This document shows, piece after piece, positions 18,038 through 27,175 of a DNA stretch of 64,000 nt. Source of the stretch: Flavobacterium sp. (GTDB lineage Bacteria > Bacteroidota > Bacteroidia > Flavobacteriales > Flavobacteriaceae); NCBI GenBank assembly GCA_027484725.1, contig JAIXSK010000017.1, positions 372,001 through 436,000 of the forward strand, in the 5' to 3' direction. A program made the position numbers and the translations under genes. A model generated the notes under the pieces. The model was given only the letters and a program-made list of their open reading frames with translations. It did not search any database and was not told the origin of the DNA. The stretch's first letter is position 1. The number at the start of each line of letters is the position of its first letter.

Positions 18038-19051
18038 CTAAGAATGATGTGCTTTGTGCATGAATTCTTCAGCTTTTTCAACCATGTTATAACTGCCGCA
18101 GAAAAATGGCACGCGTTGGTGTAACTCGGTGGGTTGAATTTCCATGATGCGGCCAAAACCGTCCGAGGCTTTGCCTCCGGCTTGTTCGGCAATAAACGCC
18201 ATCGGGTTGCACTCATACAGCAAACGCAATTTTCCTTTGGGCGCTTTTGAACTGGTCGGATAAATATAAATGCCGCCTTTGATCATATTGCGGTGAATAT
18301 CTGAAACCAAACTACCTATGTAGCGCGAAGTATAGGGCCTATCGCCTTCTTCTAACTGACAGTATTTGATGTAATCTTTCACGCCTTGCGGAAAATGCAC
18401 ATAGTTGCCTTCGTTGATGGAGTAAATTTTACCATCTTTAGGGAATTGCATATTCGGATGTGACAAATAAAACGTTCCAATGGCCGGGTTGAGCGTAAAA
18501 CCATTCACGCCGTGGCCGGTAGTATAAACAAGCATGGTGGAGGTTCCGTAAATAACATAACCCGCGGCCACTTGTGCGGTTCCGGGTTGTAAGAAATCTT
18601 CAAGCGTTACGGGCGTTCCCACTGGTGTGATGCGTCTAAACACCGAAAAAATAGTTCCCACCGAAACGTTTACGTCAATATTTGAAGAACCGTCGAGCGG
18701 ATCCATCAGCACCACATATTTATTGTTGTGGCCTTTGTCTAAACCTTGTACAGTGATAAAATCGTCGCTTTCTTCAGAGGCAATTCCGCACACAATTTCG
18801 CGGTTGATGAGCGTTTGAATAAAAATATCGTTGGCATAAACGTCGAGCTTTTGTTGGTCTTCACCTTGAATATTTTGCTCGCCGGCTGCTCCAACAATAT
18901 CCACCAATCCGGCTTTGTTGACTTTGTAGTTGACCACTTTGGCCGCCAATCGAATCGAGTTGATAATTTTAGATAATTCACCTGAGGAATACTGATGATC
19001 TTTTTGTTTTTCGATGATAAATTCACCCAGGGTTCTGTTGCGTTCTTCCAT
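18038..19051 (-). CDS. fbp: Fructose-1,6-bisphosphatase class 1
   Basis: A 337-residue class 1 fructose-1,6-bisphosphatase, which hydrolyses fructose-1,6-bisphosphate to fructose-6-phosphate in gluconeogenesis. The metal-binding signature [18 protein letters not shown] is intact near residue 130, with the upstream ASEESDD acidic loop. Substrate-loop residues appear near [15 protein letters not shown] and [14 protein letters not shown]. Length is normal. It is divergent from the GNAT-aspartokinase operon. A near-consensus -7 sequence (ATATTTGC) lies about 35 bases upstream of its ATG on the minus strand. Confidence 0.95.
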   Translation of the reverse strand: MEERNRTLGEFIIEKQKDHQYSSGELSKIINSIRLAAKVVNYKVNKAGLVDIVGAAGEQNIQGEDQQKLDVYANDIFIQTLINREIVCGIASEESDDFITVQGLDKGHNNKYVVLMDPLDGSSNIDVNVSVGTIFSVFRRITPVGTPVTLEDFLQPGTAQVAAGYVIYGTSTMLVYTTGHGVNGFTLNPAIGTFYLSHPNMQFPKDGKIYSINEGNYVHFPQGVKDYIKYCQLEEGDRPYTSRYIGSLVSDIHRNMIKGGIYIYPTSSKAPKGKLRLLYECNPMAFIAEQAGGKASDGFGRIMEIQPTELHQRVPFFCGSYNMVEKAEEFMHKAHHS

Positions 19052-19135
19052 TGCGAAATCGTTGTAGTTATGGGTGCAAATATCGGTTTTTTTATCAAAC
19101 CTAAAGTTATTTTACGGTAGAGTTTATCGGATTTG

Positions 19136-19143
19136 TATATTTG
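19136..19143 (+). promoter_or_regulatory. -7 box TATATTTG of the GNAT-aspartokinase operon
   Basis: A TANNTTTG match. The predicted transcription start near 19148 gives a leader of about 104 bases, most of which (19162-19245) is a family A structured element. Confidence 0.55.
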
Positions 19144-19161
19144 TTTCCGACTGAACTGATT

Positions 19162-19245
19162 CCCCTAGCCCGGATAGCAACGGTTATCCTTTTGCGATGG
19201 CGTTCAGCGCAAAAGATAAAAGTGAATAGCCGGATATAGCTACCC
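19162..19245 (+). repeat. Dispersed structured element, family A, copy 4, in the leader of the GNAT-aspartokinase operon
   Basis: Begins CCCCTAGCCCGGATAGCAAC. The core stem ATCCTTTTGCG/CGCAAAAGAT has one bulged C, and TAGC/GCTA and CCGG/CCGG pairs can close the outside. It ends 6 bases before the GNAT ATG, so folding could affect access to that start. Confidence 0.75.
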
Positions 19246-19251
19246 AAAAAA

Positions 19252-19740
19252 ATGATAAAAATTCGCATCGGAACTCCATCAGACATGCCCGCCGTTCTTG
19301 AGCTGATTCAAGAATTGGCCATTTTTGAACGCGAGCCCAATGCCGTGGTGGTCACCGCTGATGATTTGGTGCGCGATGGTTTTGGACCGCAACCTATGTT
19401 TGGTACTTTTGTGGCCGAGGTGGAAGGCAAGATTGTAGGCATGGCGCTTTATTATTATCGGTATTCAACCTGGAAAGGCCGCACCATTCACCTCGAAGAT
19501 TTGATTGTTCAAGCCGCAATGCGCGGTCAAGGCGTGGGCGAAGCGCTTTATGCGCATGTTTTAAAGCAAGCGCAAAAAGACCAGGTGCGCCGCGTTGAAT
19601 GGAACGTACTCGATTGGAATACGCCAGCGATTGCTTTTTATGAAAAATCAGGCGCGCGCGTGCTGGATGATTGGCGTGTAGCCCAGATGGACGATGTGGC
19701 AGTGACAAAATTTGTGAATCAATATTTTTCTGAACCATAA
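19252..19740 (+). CDS. GNAT family N-acetyltransferase
   Basis: A 162-residue single-domain GNAT acetyltransferase, which transfers an acetyl group from acetyl-CoA to an amine. The acetyl-CoA-binding motif A is visible (MRGQGVGEALYAHVL, near residue 89) after LEDLIVQ on beta-4, and the NTPAIAFYEKSGA stretch is the usual C-terminal motif. The pattern resembles the diamine/thialysine acetyltransferase branch (SAT-like), but the substrate is not certain. It precedes the aspartokinase gene by 3 bases and is surely cotranscribed with it. The start is directly behind a family A structured element. Confidence 0.85.
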   Translation: MIKIRIGTPSDMPAVLELIQELAIFEREPNAVVVTADDLVRDGFGPQPMFGTFVAEVEGKIVGMALYYYRYSTWKGRTIHLEDLIVQAAMRGQGVGEALYAHVLKQAQKDQVRRVEWNVLDWNTPAIAFYEKSGARVLDDWRVAQMDDVAVTKFVNQYFSEP

Positions 19741-19743
19741 GAT

Positions 19744-21000
19744 ATGAAGATATTCAAGTTTGGCGGAGCGTCGGTTAAAGATGCCGCCGGGATTAAAAAT
19801 GTATACTCAGTACTCGAGCAAGTAGGTTATAGCGATGTTTTGCTCGTGGTTTCGGCCATGGGAAAAACCACCAATGCGCTCGAAGTGGTGGTGCATGATT
19901 ATTTCAACAAATCGGCTTCGTTGCAATCGTCTATTCAAGAAGTCAAAAAATACCACAACCAAATTTTGCTCGATTTGTTTGAAGATGACAAACACGCGGT
20001 TTTTGCGGCTGTGAATGCTTGGTTCACCGAATTGGATTATTTTTTGGGCCACAACAAATCGCCGAATTACAATTTTGTATACGATCAAATTGTAAGTATG
20101 GGCGAGCTGATTTCGACCACAATTTTATCACATTATATGAACCATCGTGGCATGAAAACCCAATGGGTTGATGTGCGCGGACTGATTAAAACCGATGCTA
20201 CGTATCGCGATGCCGAAGTAGATTGGGAAGTTACTCAAAAGAACATTTCTAAAGGCGTCAAACGCAAGATACTCAACATCAGCCAAGGTTTTTTGGGCGC
20301 CGATGACAACGGATTTACCACGACTTTGGGCCGAGAAGGTTCTGATTATACCGCAGCTATATTTGCCTACTGTTTGGGTGCCGAAAGCGTCACGATTTGG
20401 AAAGACGTTCCGGGGGTGATGAATGCCGATCCGCGTTATTTTGAAAATGCGCGTCTGCTGAATCAAATTTCGTATCGTGAAGCCATTGAGCTGGCCTTTT
20501 ACGGTGCCAGTGTGATTCACCCGAAAACCTTGCAACCACTTCAGAAAAAAGAGATTCCGCTGTATGTAAAATCATTCCTCGAGCCGCTTTTACCAGGTAC
20601 AAGTGTGGCCAAAGGCGCTGATTTAGAGCCGCAACTTCCGTGTTTTATTGTCAAAAAGAACCAGTTGCTCGTATCGCTTTCGTCGATTGATTTTTCATTT
20701 ATTGTAGAAGACAACATCAGCGAGATTTTTGCTTTGTTGCATCAGTTTAAAATAAAAGTGAGCTTGATTCAGAATTCAGCCATTAGTTTTTCAGTGTGTA
20801 TTGAAGATAAATTCGGCAACTTTGACCAGCTCAAATCCATCTTGGCCAAGAAGTTCCGGGTGGCTTATAATGAAAATGTTTCGCTGTATACCATTCGTCA
20901 TTTTAACGCACAAGCGGCCCAAATGGTGGAAGAAGGCAAAACGGTTTTGCTCAAACAAATCAGCCGCGAAACCATGCAAATCATCACCAAAGAAGCTTAG
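19744..21000 (+). CDS. lysC: Aspartate kinase (monofunctional)
   Basis: A 418-residue aspartokinase, which phosphorylates aspartate at the entry to lysine, threonine and methionine synthesis. The signature KFGGASVKD opens the protein, followed by the amino-acid kinase fold with TTLGREGSDYTAA and the VWKDVPGVMNADPR region. The C-terminal 120 or so residues (after LLPGTSV) are an ACT-type regulatory region, so feedback control is likely, but the effector cannot be read from sequence. The asd gene of the same pathway is at 44 kb, not in this operon. The upstream GNAT gene and a structured leader give it unusual context. Confidence 0.92.
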   Translation: MKIFKFGGASVKDAAGIKNVYSVLEQVGYSDVLLVVSAMGKTTNALEVVVHDYFNKSASLQSSIQEVKKYHNQILLDLFEDDKHAVFAAVNAWFTELDYFLGHNKSPNYNFVYDQIVSMGELISTTILSHYMNHRGMKTQWVDVRGLIKTDATYRDAEVDWEVTQKNISKGVKRKILNISQGFLGADDNGFTTTLGREGSDYTAAIFAYCLGAESVTIWKDVPGVMNADPRYFENARLLNQISYREAIELAFYGASVIHPKTLQPLQKKEIPLYVKSFLEPLLPGTSVAKGADLEPQLPCFIVKKNQLLVSLSSIDFSFIVEDNISEIFALLHQFKIKVSLIQNSAISFSVCIEDKFGNFDQLKSILAKKFRVAYNENVSLYTIRHFNAQAAQMVEEGKTVLLKQISRETMQIITKEA

Positions 21001-21031
21001 CGCCAGAAAATCCGATTCGGCAGTAAAACAC

Positions 21032-21039
21032 TACTTTTG
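21032..21039 (+). promoter_or_regulatory. -7 box TACTTTTG upstream of the large outer-membrane protein gene
   Basis: A TANNTTTG match in the 61-base gap after the aspartokinase gene. The predicted start lies about 18 bases before the ATG at 21062. Confidence 0.5.
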
Positions 21040-21061
21040 CTCTTTAGCCGTTAATAGTGAA

Positions 21062-24000
21062 ATGCTGAAGAAACTACTTTTGGGATGGGCGATTTTGTTT
21101 TTTTCTGGGCTTTGGGCTCAGGAAATAGAAACGCCGTACAAAGCCCGAAAAATTCTAGCGGTTCGCGATACTATTGCTGTTGACAGCGTGAGTGTGAATG
21201 CGGCCTTTTTTAAATTGCTCGACAAGAATCAGCGCGAGATTGATACCGCTTTTTACCACATGGATTTTGCGAAAGGGCAACTCGTTTTAAAACCTAACTT
21301 TGAACATTTTTCTGATACACTCACGGTGCGCTTTCTTAAATTTCCGGAATCAATTACGCGGACTTATAGCGTGTATAACCAAAGTCGCGTGGTCAAAACT
21401 GAAACCGGACAGTACCGTTTGTATGAAGTCTCAGACAATCCGTATAAAAAATTTACGCCTTTTGACGGACTCAACACTTCGGGCAGCATTACGCGCGGTG
21501 TTACGGTGGGCAACAACCAAAACACGGTGGTCAACTCAAATCTTGACTTGCAAATCACCGGAAGAATTTCAGACAAAGTAAGCATACGCGCTTCCATTCA
21601 AGACAACAATATTCCTTTACAAAGCAATGGTTACTCACAAAAACTCGATGAATTTGATCAGATTTTTGTAGAACTATTTGCCGATCGTTGGAACATCCGC
21701 GCCGGTGATTTGTTTCTGGAAAATCGTCAATTGCGCTTTGTCAATTTCAATAAAAAAGTACAAGGTATTGCTGCCCGATTCAATTTTGGTGCACCCGATA
21801 AAACCACTGAGGTTTTTGCCTCAGCCGGCTTGGTTCGCGGACAATACGCCCGCAGTACTTTTGTAGGACAAGAAGGCAATCAAGGTCCGTATAAATTGCG
21901 CGGAAACAATGGTGAATTATACGTTTTGGTCATTTCGGGTTCTGAGCGTGTCTATGTGAACGGGATTTTGCTCAAGCGCGGCGAAAACAATGATTATGTG
22001 ATTGATTACAACGCCGGCGAGGTGACTTTTACTTCGCTTTTTCCGATTACTTCTGAGATGCGCATCAATATTGAATATCAGTTTTCAGACCGAAACTACA
22101 GCCGTTTGGTTACACATTTTGGGGCCGAACACAAACGCGATGATTGGAGCATTGGCGCGCAAGTATATTCAGAAAACGACTTGAAAAACCAGCCGTTACA
22201 ACAAAACATTTCAGCGGAACAAGCGCAAATCTTGGCTCAGGCCGGAGATGATCAGAATTTGATGGTAGCGCCATCGGCTTATGTAGACACCTTTGCCGAA
22301 AACAAGATTTTGTATGAAAAAGTCATCCAAGATGGTCAAGAAACATTTGTCCGATCAACCAATCCCGATGCGGTTTTGTACAATGTGCGGTTTACCTTTA
22401 TCGGAAAGGAACAAGGCGATTACGATGTGTCGAATGAAGCCGTTGGCAGAGTTTATACATATGTCCCACGCCAAAACGGTCAAAAAAAAGGCAGTTATGA
22501 CCCCATCATCAAACTCATAGCGCCCGTTAAATTACAGATGGCAACCGTTTTCGGAAAATTCAATCCGTCTGAAAAAACCAAAATTGATTTTGAAACCGCT
22601 TTGAGCAACAACGATGTGAATTTGTTTTCATCTAAAGATGATTCAAACAACCAAGGTTTGGCCGGGCGTCTGAACGGACAACAGCGTTTGTTTACCGGAA
22701 CATGGAAGCTTGATGCACTTGCTCAGTATCAATTTGTGCAAAAAAACTTCAGAACCATAGAACGTTTGTATTCAATTGAATTTGACCGCGATTGGAACCT
22801 GACTTCTGCCTCGGGCAATCAAGGTTTATTTTTGGGTGGAATCATGGCTGAGTTACCGCAAAAAGGCAGCTTGAGTTATCAATTTGAAAACCTCAACTTT
22901 TCAGAAAACTTCAACGGAAATAGGCACAGTTTGAATACTGCTTTTGTGCTCAATCGTTGGAATATTCAGAGTAAAAGCAGTGTCATGAACAGCAACGGCA
23001 GTATCAGCAACTCCAAGTTTATTCGCAGCAAATCTCAGCTGAAATATCACTTCAAAAAACAATGGATTGGCTCATCGCTCAGACTTGAAAACAACCAAGA
23101 AAAAGTCAAAAGTACCCAAAGTTTGTCTTCGCTCAGCCAGCGTTTTACAGAATATGGTGCGTTTGTGGGCCGCGGCGACAGTACCAAAGTTTTTGCCGAA
23201 GTAGGTTTTTTGCATCGAATCAATGACAGTTTGGTGGGCAATCGATTGCAAAAAGTCAATACTTCAAATACGTATTATCTGAAATCAAAACTCTTGCAAA
23301 ACGACCGACATGACTTGGCCTTTTTTGTCAACTACCGAAATTTATCTTATGAAGACGTAACCCGCGCTGATGAACCTTCCTTGAATTCGCGCGTGCTCTA
23401 CAGCGGACGATTTTTGAATCAATTGATACAAACCACGACAGCTTATGAAACCGCTTCTGGCACCATTGCCCGACAAGAATTTACTTATTTAGAAGTTGAA
23501 CCCGGACGCGGTGTTTATGCTTGGAACGATTATAACAACAACGGCATTCAGGAATTACAAGAATTTGAAATTGCGCCTTTTCCGGATCAGGCCAAATATA
23601 TTAGGGTGTTTTTGCCCAATCAAATCTTTGTCAAAACACATCAGAATAAATTTTCGGCCAGTGTAACACTCAATCCATCGCAATGGCTGCAAAAAGATGG
23701 CATCCGAAAAGTTCTGTCGCATTTTTACAACCAAACTTCGTATTTAATTGATCGAAAAATCAGCAGAAACGGCAGCAATTTTGACCTCAATCCGCTGAGC
23801 AACTCTGAAAAAAACTTACTCGGACTCACAACTTCTATCAGAAACAGTTTGTTTTACAATCGCGGCAAACAACATCATTCGGTGACGTATAATTATCTTG
23901 AGAATCGCGCCCGCAATTTGCTCTCGGCCGGGGCACAAGAAAACAACAATGAGTCGCATCAAATTCAATACATGCATTTGATTCAAAAACTATGGCTCGT

Positions 24001-24469
24001 AGATTTATCCGGAAAATTGGGCCGAGCGACTTCAAACGCTGAGAATTATGCCGCGCGCAATTATCGCTTGAAACTCTGGCAAGTCAACCCAAAAATATCT
24101 TACTTATTTTCTGAGAATGCCAGCTGGGATGTTTTTTATGAATATCAAGACAAAAAAAATCAATTGGTTGGTTTTGAAACGCTCAAGCAGACACGTATTG
24201 GTACTTCATTTACATACAATGGCTTGAAAAAAATCAGTGTCAACGGAGAATTTTCGCTGTACAAAAATGATTTTTCGGGCGATGCACTTTCGCCGGTGGC
24301 TTTTCAGATGCTTGAAGGTTTACAACCCGGACAAAACAGCACTTGGCGCTTGCTTTTTCAAAAAAGTTTGACTGATTACCTTGATGTAAATGTGAGCTAT
24401 CAAGGCAGAAAAAGTGAAACGAGCAACACCATCCACAACGGAAGCATTCAACTTAGAGCATATTTTTAG
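21062..24469 (+). CDS. Large outer-membrane beta-barrel-type protein, unknown function
   Basis: A 1135-residue exported protein with a clear signal peptide (MLKKLLLGWAILFFSGLWAQ). After about residue 130 comes a conserved Bacteroidota signature: SGSITRGVTVGNNQNTVVNS, then SIQDNNIP, EFDQIFVELF, NQGPYKLRG, VYVNGILLKRG and YVIDYNAGEVTFT. SprA, the T9SS translocon, has related phrases, but this protein is less than half its length, so I do not call it SprA. The rest is rich in alternating polar/hydrophobic beta-strand patterns with aromatic residues, as in outer-membrane barrels, and it ends in a short aromatic C-terminus (LRAYF). The start was set at the signal peptide; the longer frame overlaps lysC. 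Its function is unknown. Confidence 0.75.
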   Translation: MLKKLLLGWAILFFSGLWAQEIETPYKARKILAVRDTIAVDSVSVNAAFFKLLDKNQREIDTAFYHMDFAKGQLVLKPNFEHFSDTLTVRFLKFPESITRTYSVYNQSRVVKTETGQYRLYEVSDNPYKKFTPFDGLNTSGSITRGVTVGNNQNTVVNSNLDLQITGRISDKVSIRASIQDNNIPLQSNGYSQKLDEFDQIFVELFADRWNIRAGDLFLENRQLRFVNFNKKVQGIAARFNFGAPDKTTEVFASAGLVRGQYARSTFVGQEGNQGPYKLRGNNGELYVLVISGSERVYVNGILLKRGENNDYVIDYNAGEVTFTSLFPITSEMRINIEYQFSDRNYSRLVTHFGAEHKRDDWSIGAQVYSENDLKNQPLQQNISAEQAQILAQAGDDQNLMVAPSAYVDTFAENKILYEKVIQDGQETFVRSTNPDAVLYNVRFTFIGKEQGDYDVSNEAVGRVYTYVPRQNGQKKGSYDPIIKLIAPVKLQMATVFGKFNPSEKTKIDFETALSNNDVNLFSSKDDSNNQGLAGRLNGQQRLFTGTWKLDALAQYQFVQKNFRTIERLYSIEFDRDWNLTSASGNQGLFLGGIMAELPQKGSLSYQFENLNFSENFNGNRHSLNTAFVLNRWNIQSKSSVMNSNGSISNSKFIRSKSQLKYHFKKQWIGSSLRLENNQEKVKSTQSLSSLSQRFTEYGAFVGRGDSTKVFAEVGFLHRINDSLVGNRLQKVNTSNTYYLKSKLLQNDRHDLAFFVNYRNLSYEDVTRADEPSLNSRVLYSGRFLNQLIQTTTAYETASGTIARQEFTYLEVEPGRGVYAWNDYNNNGIQELQEFEIAPFPDQAKYIRVFLPNQIFVKTHQNKFSASVTLNPSQWLQKDGIRKVLSHFYNQTSYLIDRKISRNGSNFDLNPLSNSEKNLLGLTTSIRNSLFYNRGKQHHSVTYNYLENRARNLLSAGAQENNNESHQIQYMHLIQKLWLVDLSGKLGRATSNAENYAARNYRLKLWQVNPKISYLFSENASWDVFYEYQDKKNQLVGFETLKQTRIGTSFTYNGLKKISVNGEFSLYKNDFSGDALSPVAFQMLEGLQPGQNSTWRLLFQKSLTDYLDVNVSYQGRKSETSNTIHNGSIQLRAYF

Positions 24470-24497
24470 AAAAAAGCTTTTTATTTTTAGAAAAAAG
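24462..24497 (+). repeat. 15-base direct repeat spanning a stop codon
   Basis: ATTTTTAGAAAAAAG occurs twice with a period of 21 bases. The first copy contains the TAG stop of the preceding gene. The AAAAAGCTTTTT palindrome between them may act as a weak terminator. Confidence 0.55.
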
Positions 24498-24532
24498 TTA
24501 CCTTTAAGTGATTAATTTAACACCTTAAAACC

Positions 24533-25042
24533 ATGAAAAAATTATTTGTTTTGTGCCTGATTTTGGCATTTTCAACTTCGGTTTTTGCCCAAGAAAAAGA
24601 TAAAAAAACAACCAAAGCCAAAACCGAAAAAGCGGTAAAAGAAAAAAAAGAAAAGGCTGATAAAAAGAAAGAAAAAGCAGCTGATAAAAAAGAGAAAGCA
24701 GCAGAAAAAGCTGAAAAGAAAGCAGATAAAGTAAAAGAATCAGCCAAAAAAGAAGCTGACAAAGCACAAAAGAAAACAGCTAAAGCAAAAGAAAGCGCTC
24801 AAAAGGAAACTGAAAAAGCCGAAAAAAAAGCTGACAAAGCCAAAGAAACAACCAAAAAAACAGCAGAAAAAGCGAGCAAAAAAGCAGAATCTAAAGTGCG
24901 TGAAACCACTGAAAAAGCACCTAAAACTCCGGATAAAGTTACCGGAATGTACAACGGTAAAAAAGTCTACACAGGGCCTCGTGGCGGGAGATATTACATT
25001 AACTCCAACGGAAATAAAACGTATATTTCAGATGACAAATAG
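24533..25042 (+). CDS. Exported Lys/Ala/Glu-rich coiled-coil protein with PBCV-type basic adaptor domain
   Basis: A 169-residue protein with a signal peptide (MKKLFVLCLILAFSTSVFAQ), then about 115 residues of Lys, Ala, Glu and Thr in short near-repeats (such as KEKADKKKEKAADKK and ADKAKETTKK) that will form a highly charged helix. The last 32 or so residues (MYNGKKVYTGPRGGRYYINS ...) match the PBCV-specific basic adaptor domain, a small basic module first seen in chlorella virus PBCV-1 and also found in bacteria. The natural partner is unknown; an anionic polymer is plausible. The bias toward A-rich codons follows from the lysine content. It has its own short promoter region and a strong terminator. 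Confidence 0.78.
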   Translation: MKKLFVLCLILAFSTSVFAQEKDKKTTKAKTEKAVKEKKEKADKKKEKAADKKEKAAEKAEKKADKVKESAKKEADKAQKKTAKAKESAQKETEKAEKKADKAKETTKKTAEKASKKAESKVRETTEKAPKTPDKVTGMYNGKKVYTGPRGGRYYINSNGNKTYISDDK

Positions 25043-25061
25043 TTCAAGATAAATGCAAAAG

Positions 25062-25093
25062 AAAAAGCCGAAGTGAATACTTCGGCTTTTTTT
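25062..25093. terminator. Terminator after the Lys-rich protein gene, also facing tRNA-Ala
   Basis: The arms AAAAAGCCGAAG and CTTCGGCTTTTT enclose a 6-base loop with T and A runs on either side. It ends two bases before the 3' end of the minus-strand tRNA. Confidence 0.9.
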
Positions 25094-25094
25094 G

Positions 25095-25168
25095 TGGAGA
25101 AGATGGGGCTCGAACCCACGACCTCTTGGCTGCCAGCCAAGCGCTCTAGCCATCTGAGCTACATCCCC
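25095..25168 (-). tRNA. tRNA-Ala (anticodon GGC)
   Basis: The 74-base minus-strand cloverleaf has acceptor GGGGATG against CTTCTCC, D stem GCTC/GAGC, anticodon stem CTTGG/CCAAG with loop CTGGCAG (anticodon GGC), and T stem GTGGG/CCCAT with loop TTCGAGC. The acceptor has the G3-U70 pair that marks alanine tRNAs. The sixth acceptor pair is a U-U mismatch. The CCA end is not encoded. Confidence 0.95.
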
Positions 25169-25341
25169 AAGAATGCGATGCAAATATATAAATTAACTCT
25201 TGACTGGCAAATAAAATTATTCATGAATGTATTTGAAACATTTTTTTAAAAAAACTGAATTTGATGATTAAAAGGTTAGTTTTTTTCATTAAAATTGTAA
25301 AATTTTCTAAAAAACACTCACTATTAACTACTTACTCAAAC

Positions 25342-27153
25342 ATGAAAAAAACTACTCTTCTCTTTTTTTTAATGTGCCTTAGCTATTTTGGCCAAGCGCA
25401 AACCGTGGCTTCTGAGAGCTTTGACACTGCCTTAGGCTGGACCTCAACCACTGTCACCAGTGATGCAGGAACTACCATCAACGCTTGGGCGCGCAGAACT
25501 ACCGGAGGTGCTCCGAACTGTGCTCCGTTTTCTGGAGCCGGGATGGCTCGATTTAATTCATACAACATTACCTCTGGAGGAACGGGTCGTTTGACTTCCC
25601 CAGCGATCACCTTCCCAGACGGAAGATATAGAGTAAAACTCAAAATGTATCGCGACTCAGGTTACCCGACCGATGCCGATAACATCAAAGTATACTACAA
25701 CACTACTGGTGCTGCCGGAGGCACTGTACTTGGTACTGTTAATCGCTCTACACAATTGGCACCGGTTGTTTCAGCTGACGGTTGGTACAGTTATGCCTTT
25801 GATATTCCGGGCAACATCAGCGGAACCGGATATATCGTGATTTTAGGAACTTCAAGATACGGAAACAATATCTTTATTGATCAAGTTTCTGTTGACTTGA
25901 TTCAGGCTGTGGATGCTGAAACTACCGTAGTGAATATGAATTCAATCGAAACTACAGGCAATAAAAGCATCACAGGAACCATCAAAAACATGGGTACTGC
26001 AGACATCAATTCATTTGATGTAAAATGGCAAATTGACAATGGCGCTGTTTATACGCAAAACGTAAGCGGTTTAACGCTCACTGCCGGTCAAACATACAAC
26101 TTTACACATCCTGACTCGTGGGATGCCACGCCGGGTTTATATTCTTTGAAAGTATGGGTTTCTAATGTAAACGGAGCCGGAGATGACGGCGATCTGACCA
26201 ATGACCAAATAACCAAAACGGTTTCTGTGGCCAGCGGAAGCGTTACTCGACTTCCGTTGTATGAAAAATTCTCAAGTTCAACTTGTGGTCCTTGTTACTC
26301 GTTCAACACCAATTACTTTAGTCCGTTTTTGTCTACCGGAACCAACGAGGAAGACTTAGCTTTGATCAACTATCAAGTAAACTGGCCGGGTACTGGTGAC
26401 CCATACTATACGACCGAGGTTGGCGCCCGAGTGGCTTATTACGGTGTGAGCGGTGCTCCTACTCTTTTTGTTGATGCAAAAGAGGGAACTAGTTCGAGTA
26501 CTACACTTTTACAATCTGCTTTAAATTCAGCCAAATCAAAACCAGCCTTTTTTGGCTTGACGGCTACCCACCAATTAGATTTAGAAGATTTGACCGTAAA
26601 CATCAACATCATGCCCTACCTTACCGGAAACTACAAAATTCATGTGGCAGTCGTTGAAAAAGAGACTACCGGTAACGTGGCGACCAATGGCGAAACCTCA
26701 TTCCACAACGTAATGATGAAAATGATTCCGGATCCCAACGGTACTTCTGTAGATTTTACTCATGATGTGGCTAACACACAAACTTTACAAGGAAACTTAG
26801 CCGGTTTAAACATTGAAGAATTAAACGATTTGGCCGTGGTGGTATTTATTCAAGACCAAGCCAGTAAAGCCATCATGCAAGCTGCTTATTCAGCAGATTT
26901 GTTGGCCAATACTACTTTCAATAAATCATTTGCACGCATTTGGCCAAATCCGTCTACAGGCATCATCAACATCAAAGCAGAAAAAGCGGTTCAATTAGAA
27001 GTTACAGACATTACCGGAAAAATTGTATATCCAACAGCACAAGTAATGGCAGGAGGTTCTGTGAATTTGAGCTTTTTACAAAAAGGGATGTACTTAGCCA
27101 AAATGACCGATGAAAACGGCAACAGCCAAGTGCAAAAAATCATGCTCAAATAA
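25342..27153 (+). CDS. Secreted Omp28-type thioredoxin-fold protein with T9SS sorting domain
   Basis: A 603-residue exported protein. It has a signal peptide (MKKTTLLFFLMCLSYFGQAQ), an N-terminal jelly-roll-like beta region to about residue 190, and a CARDB-like segment (about 195-295). An Omp28-related domain follows (about 300-530) whose SSTCGPC motif places a CxxC at Cys315/Cys318, as in thioredoxin folds. A T9SS type A sorting domain (ARIWPNPSTG ... MYLAKM) ends the protein. It is predicted to be released or anchored at the surface through T9SS. The partner and substrate of the CxxC are unknown. The downstream gene starts 22 bases later and is probably cotranscribed. The start is at the signal peptide. 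Confidence 0.85.
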   Translation: MKKTTLLFFLMCLSYFGQAQTVASESFDTALGWTSTTVTSDAGTTINAWARRTTGGAPNCAPFSGAGMARFNSYNITSGGTGRLTSPAITFPDGRYRVKLKMYRDSGYPTDADNIKVYYNTTGAAGGTVLGTVNRSTQLAPVVSADGWYSYAFDIPGNISGTGYIVILGTSRYGNNIFIDQVSVDLIQAVDAETTVVNMNSIETTGNKSITGTIKNMGTADINSFDVKWQIDNGAVYTQNVSGLTLTAGQTYNFTHPDSWDATPGLYSLKVWVSNVNGAGDDGDLTNDQITKTVSVASGSVTRLPLYEKFSSSTCGPCYSFNTNYFSPFLSTGTNEEDLALINYQVNWPGTGDPYYTTEVGARVAYYGVSGAPTLFVDAKEGTSSSTTLLQSALNSAKSKPAFFGLTATHQLDLEDLTVNINIMPYLTGNYKIHVAVVEKETTGNVATNGETSFHNVMMKMIPDPNGTSVDFTHDVANTQTLQGNLAGLNIEELNDLAVVVFIQDQASKAIMQAAYSADLLANTTFNKSFARIWPNPSTGIINIKAEKAVQLEVTDITGKIVYPTAQVMAGGSVNLSFLQKGMYLAKMTDENGNSQVQKIMLK

Positions 27154-27175
27154 TACAATTAAAAAACAAACAAAT

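Noticed and set aside
20801-21061. Extension of the 1135-residue protein into lysC
   Set aside because: The extra 87 codons overlap lysC in another frame and put a signal peptide in mid-protein; the ATG at 21062 starts the signal peptide.
24470-24532. Possible phage-like or mobile gene from the PBCV-type domain
   Set aside because: No integrase, terminase or att-like repeat is near. The domain alone does not mark viral origin.
24517-24767. Two hydrophobic frames opposite the Lys-rich gene
   Set aside because: They are antisense to a Lys/Ala/Glu coding region and consist of Leu/Phe/Ser runs from composition alone.
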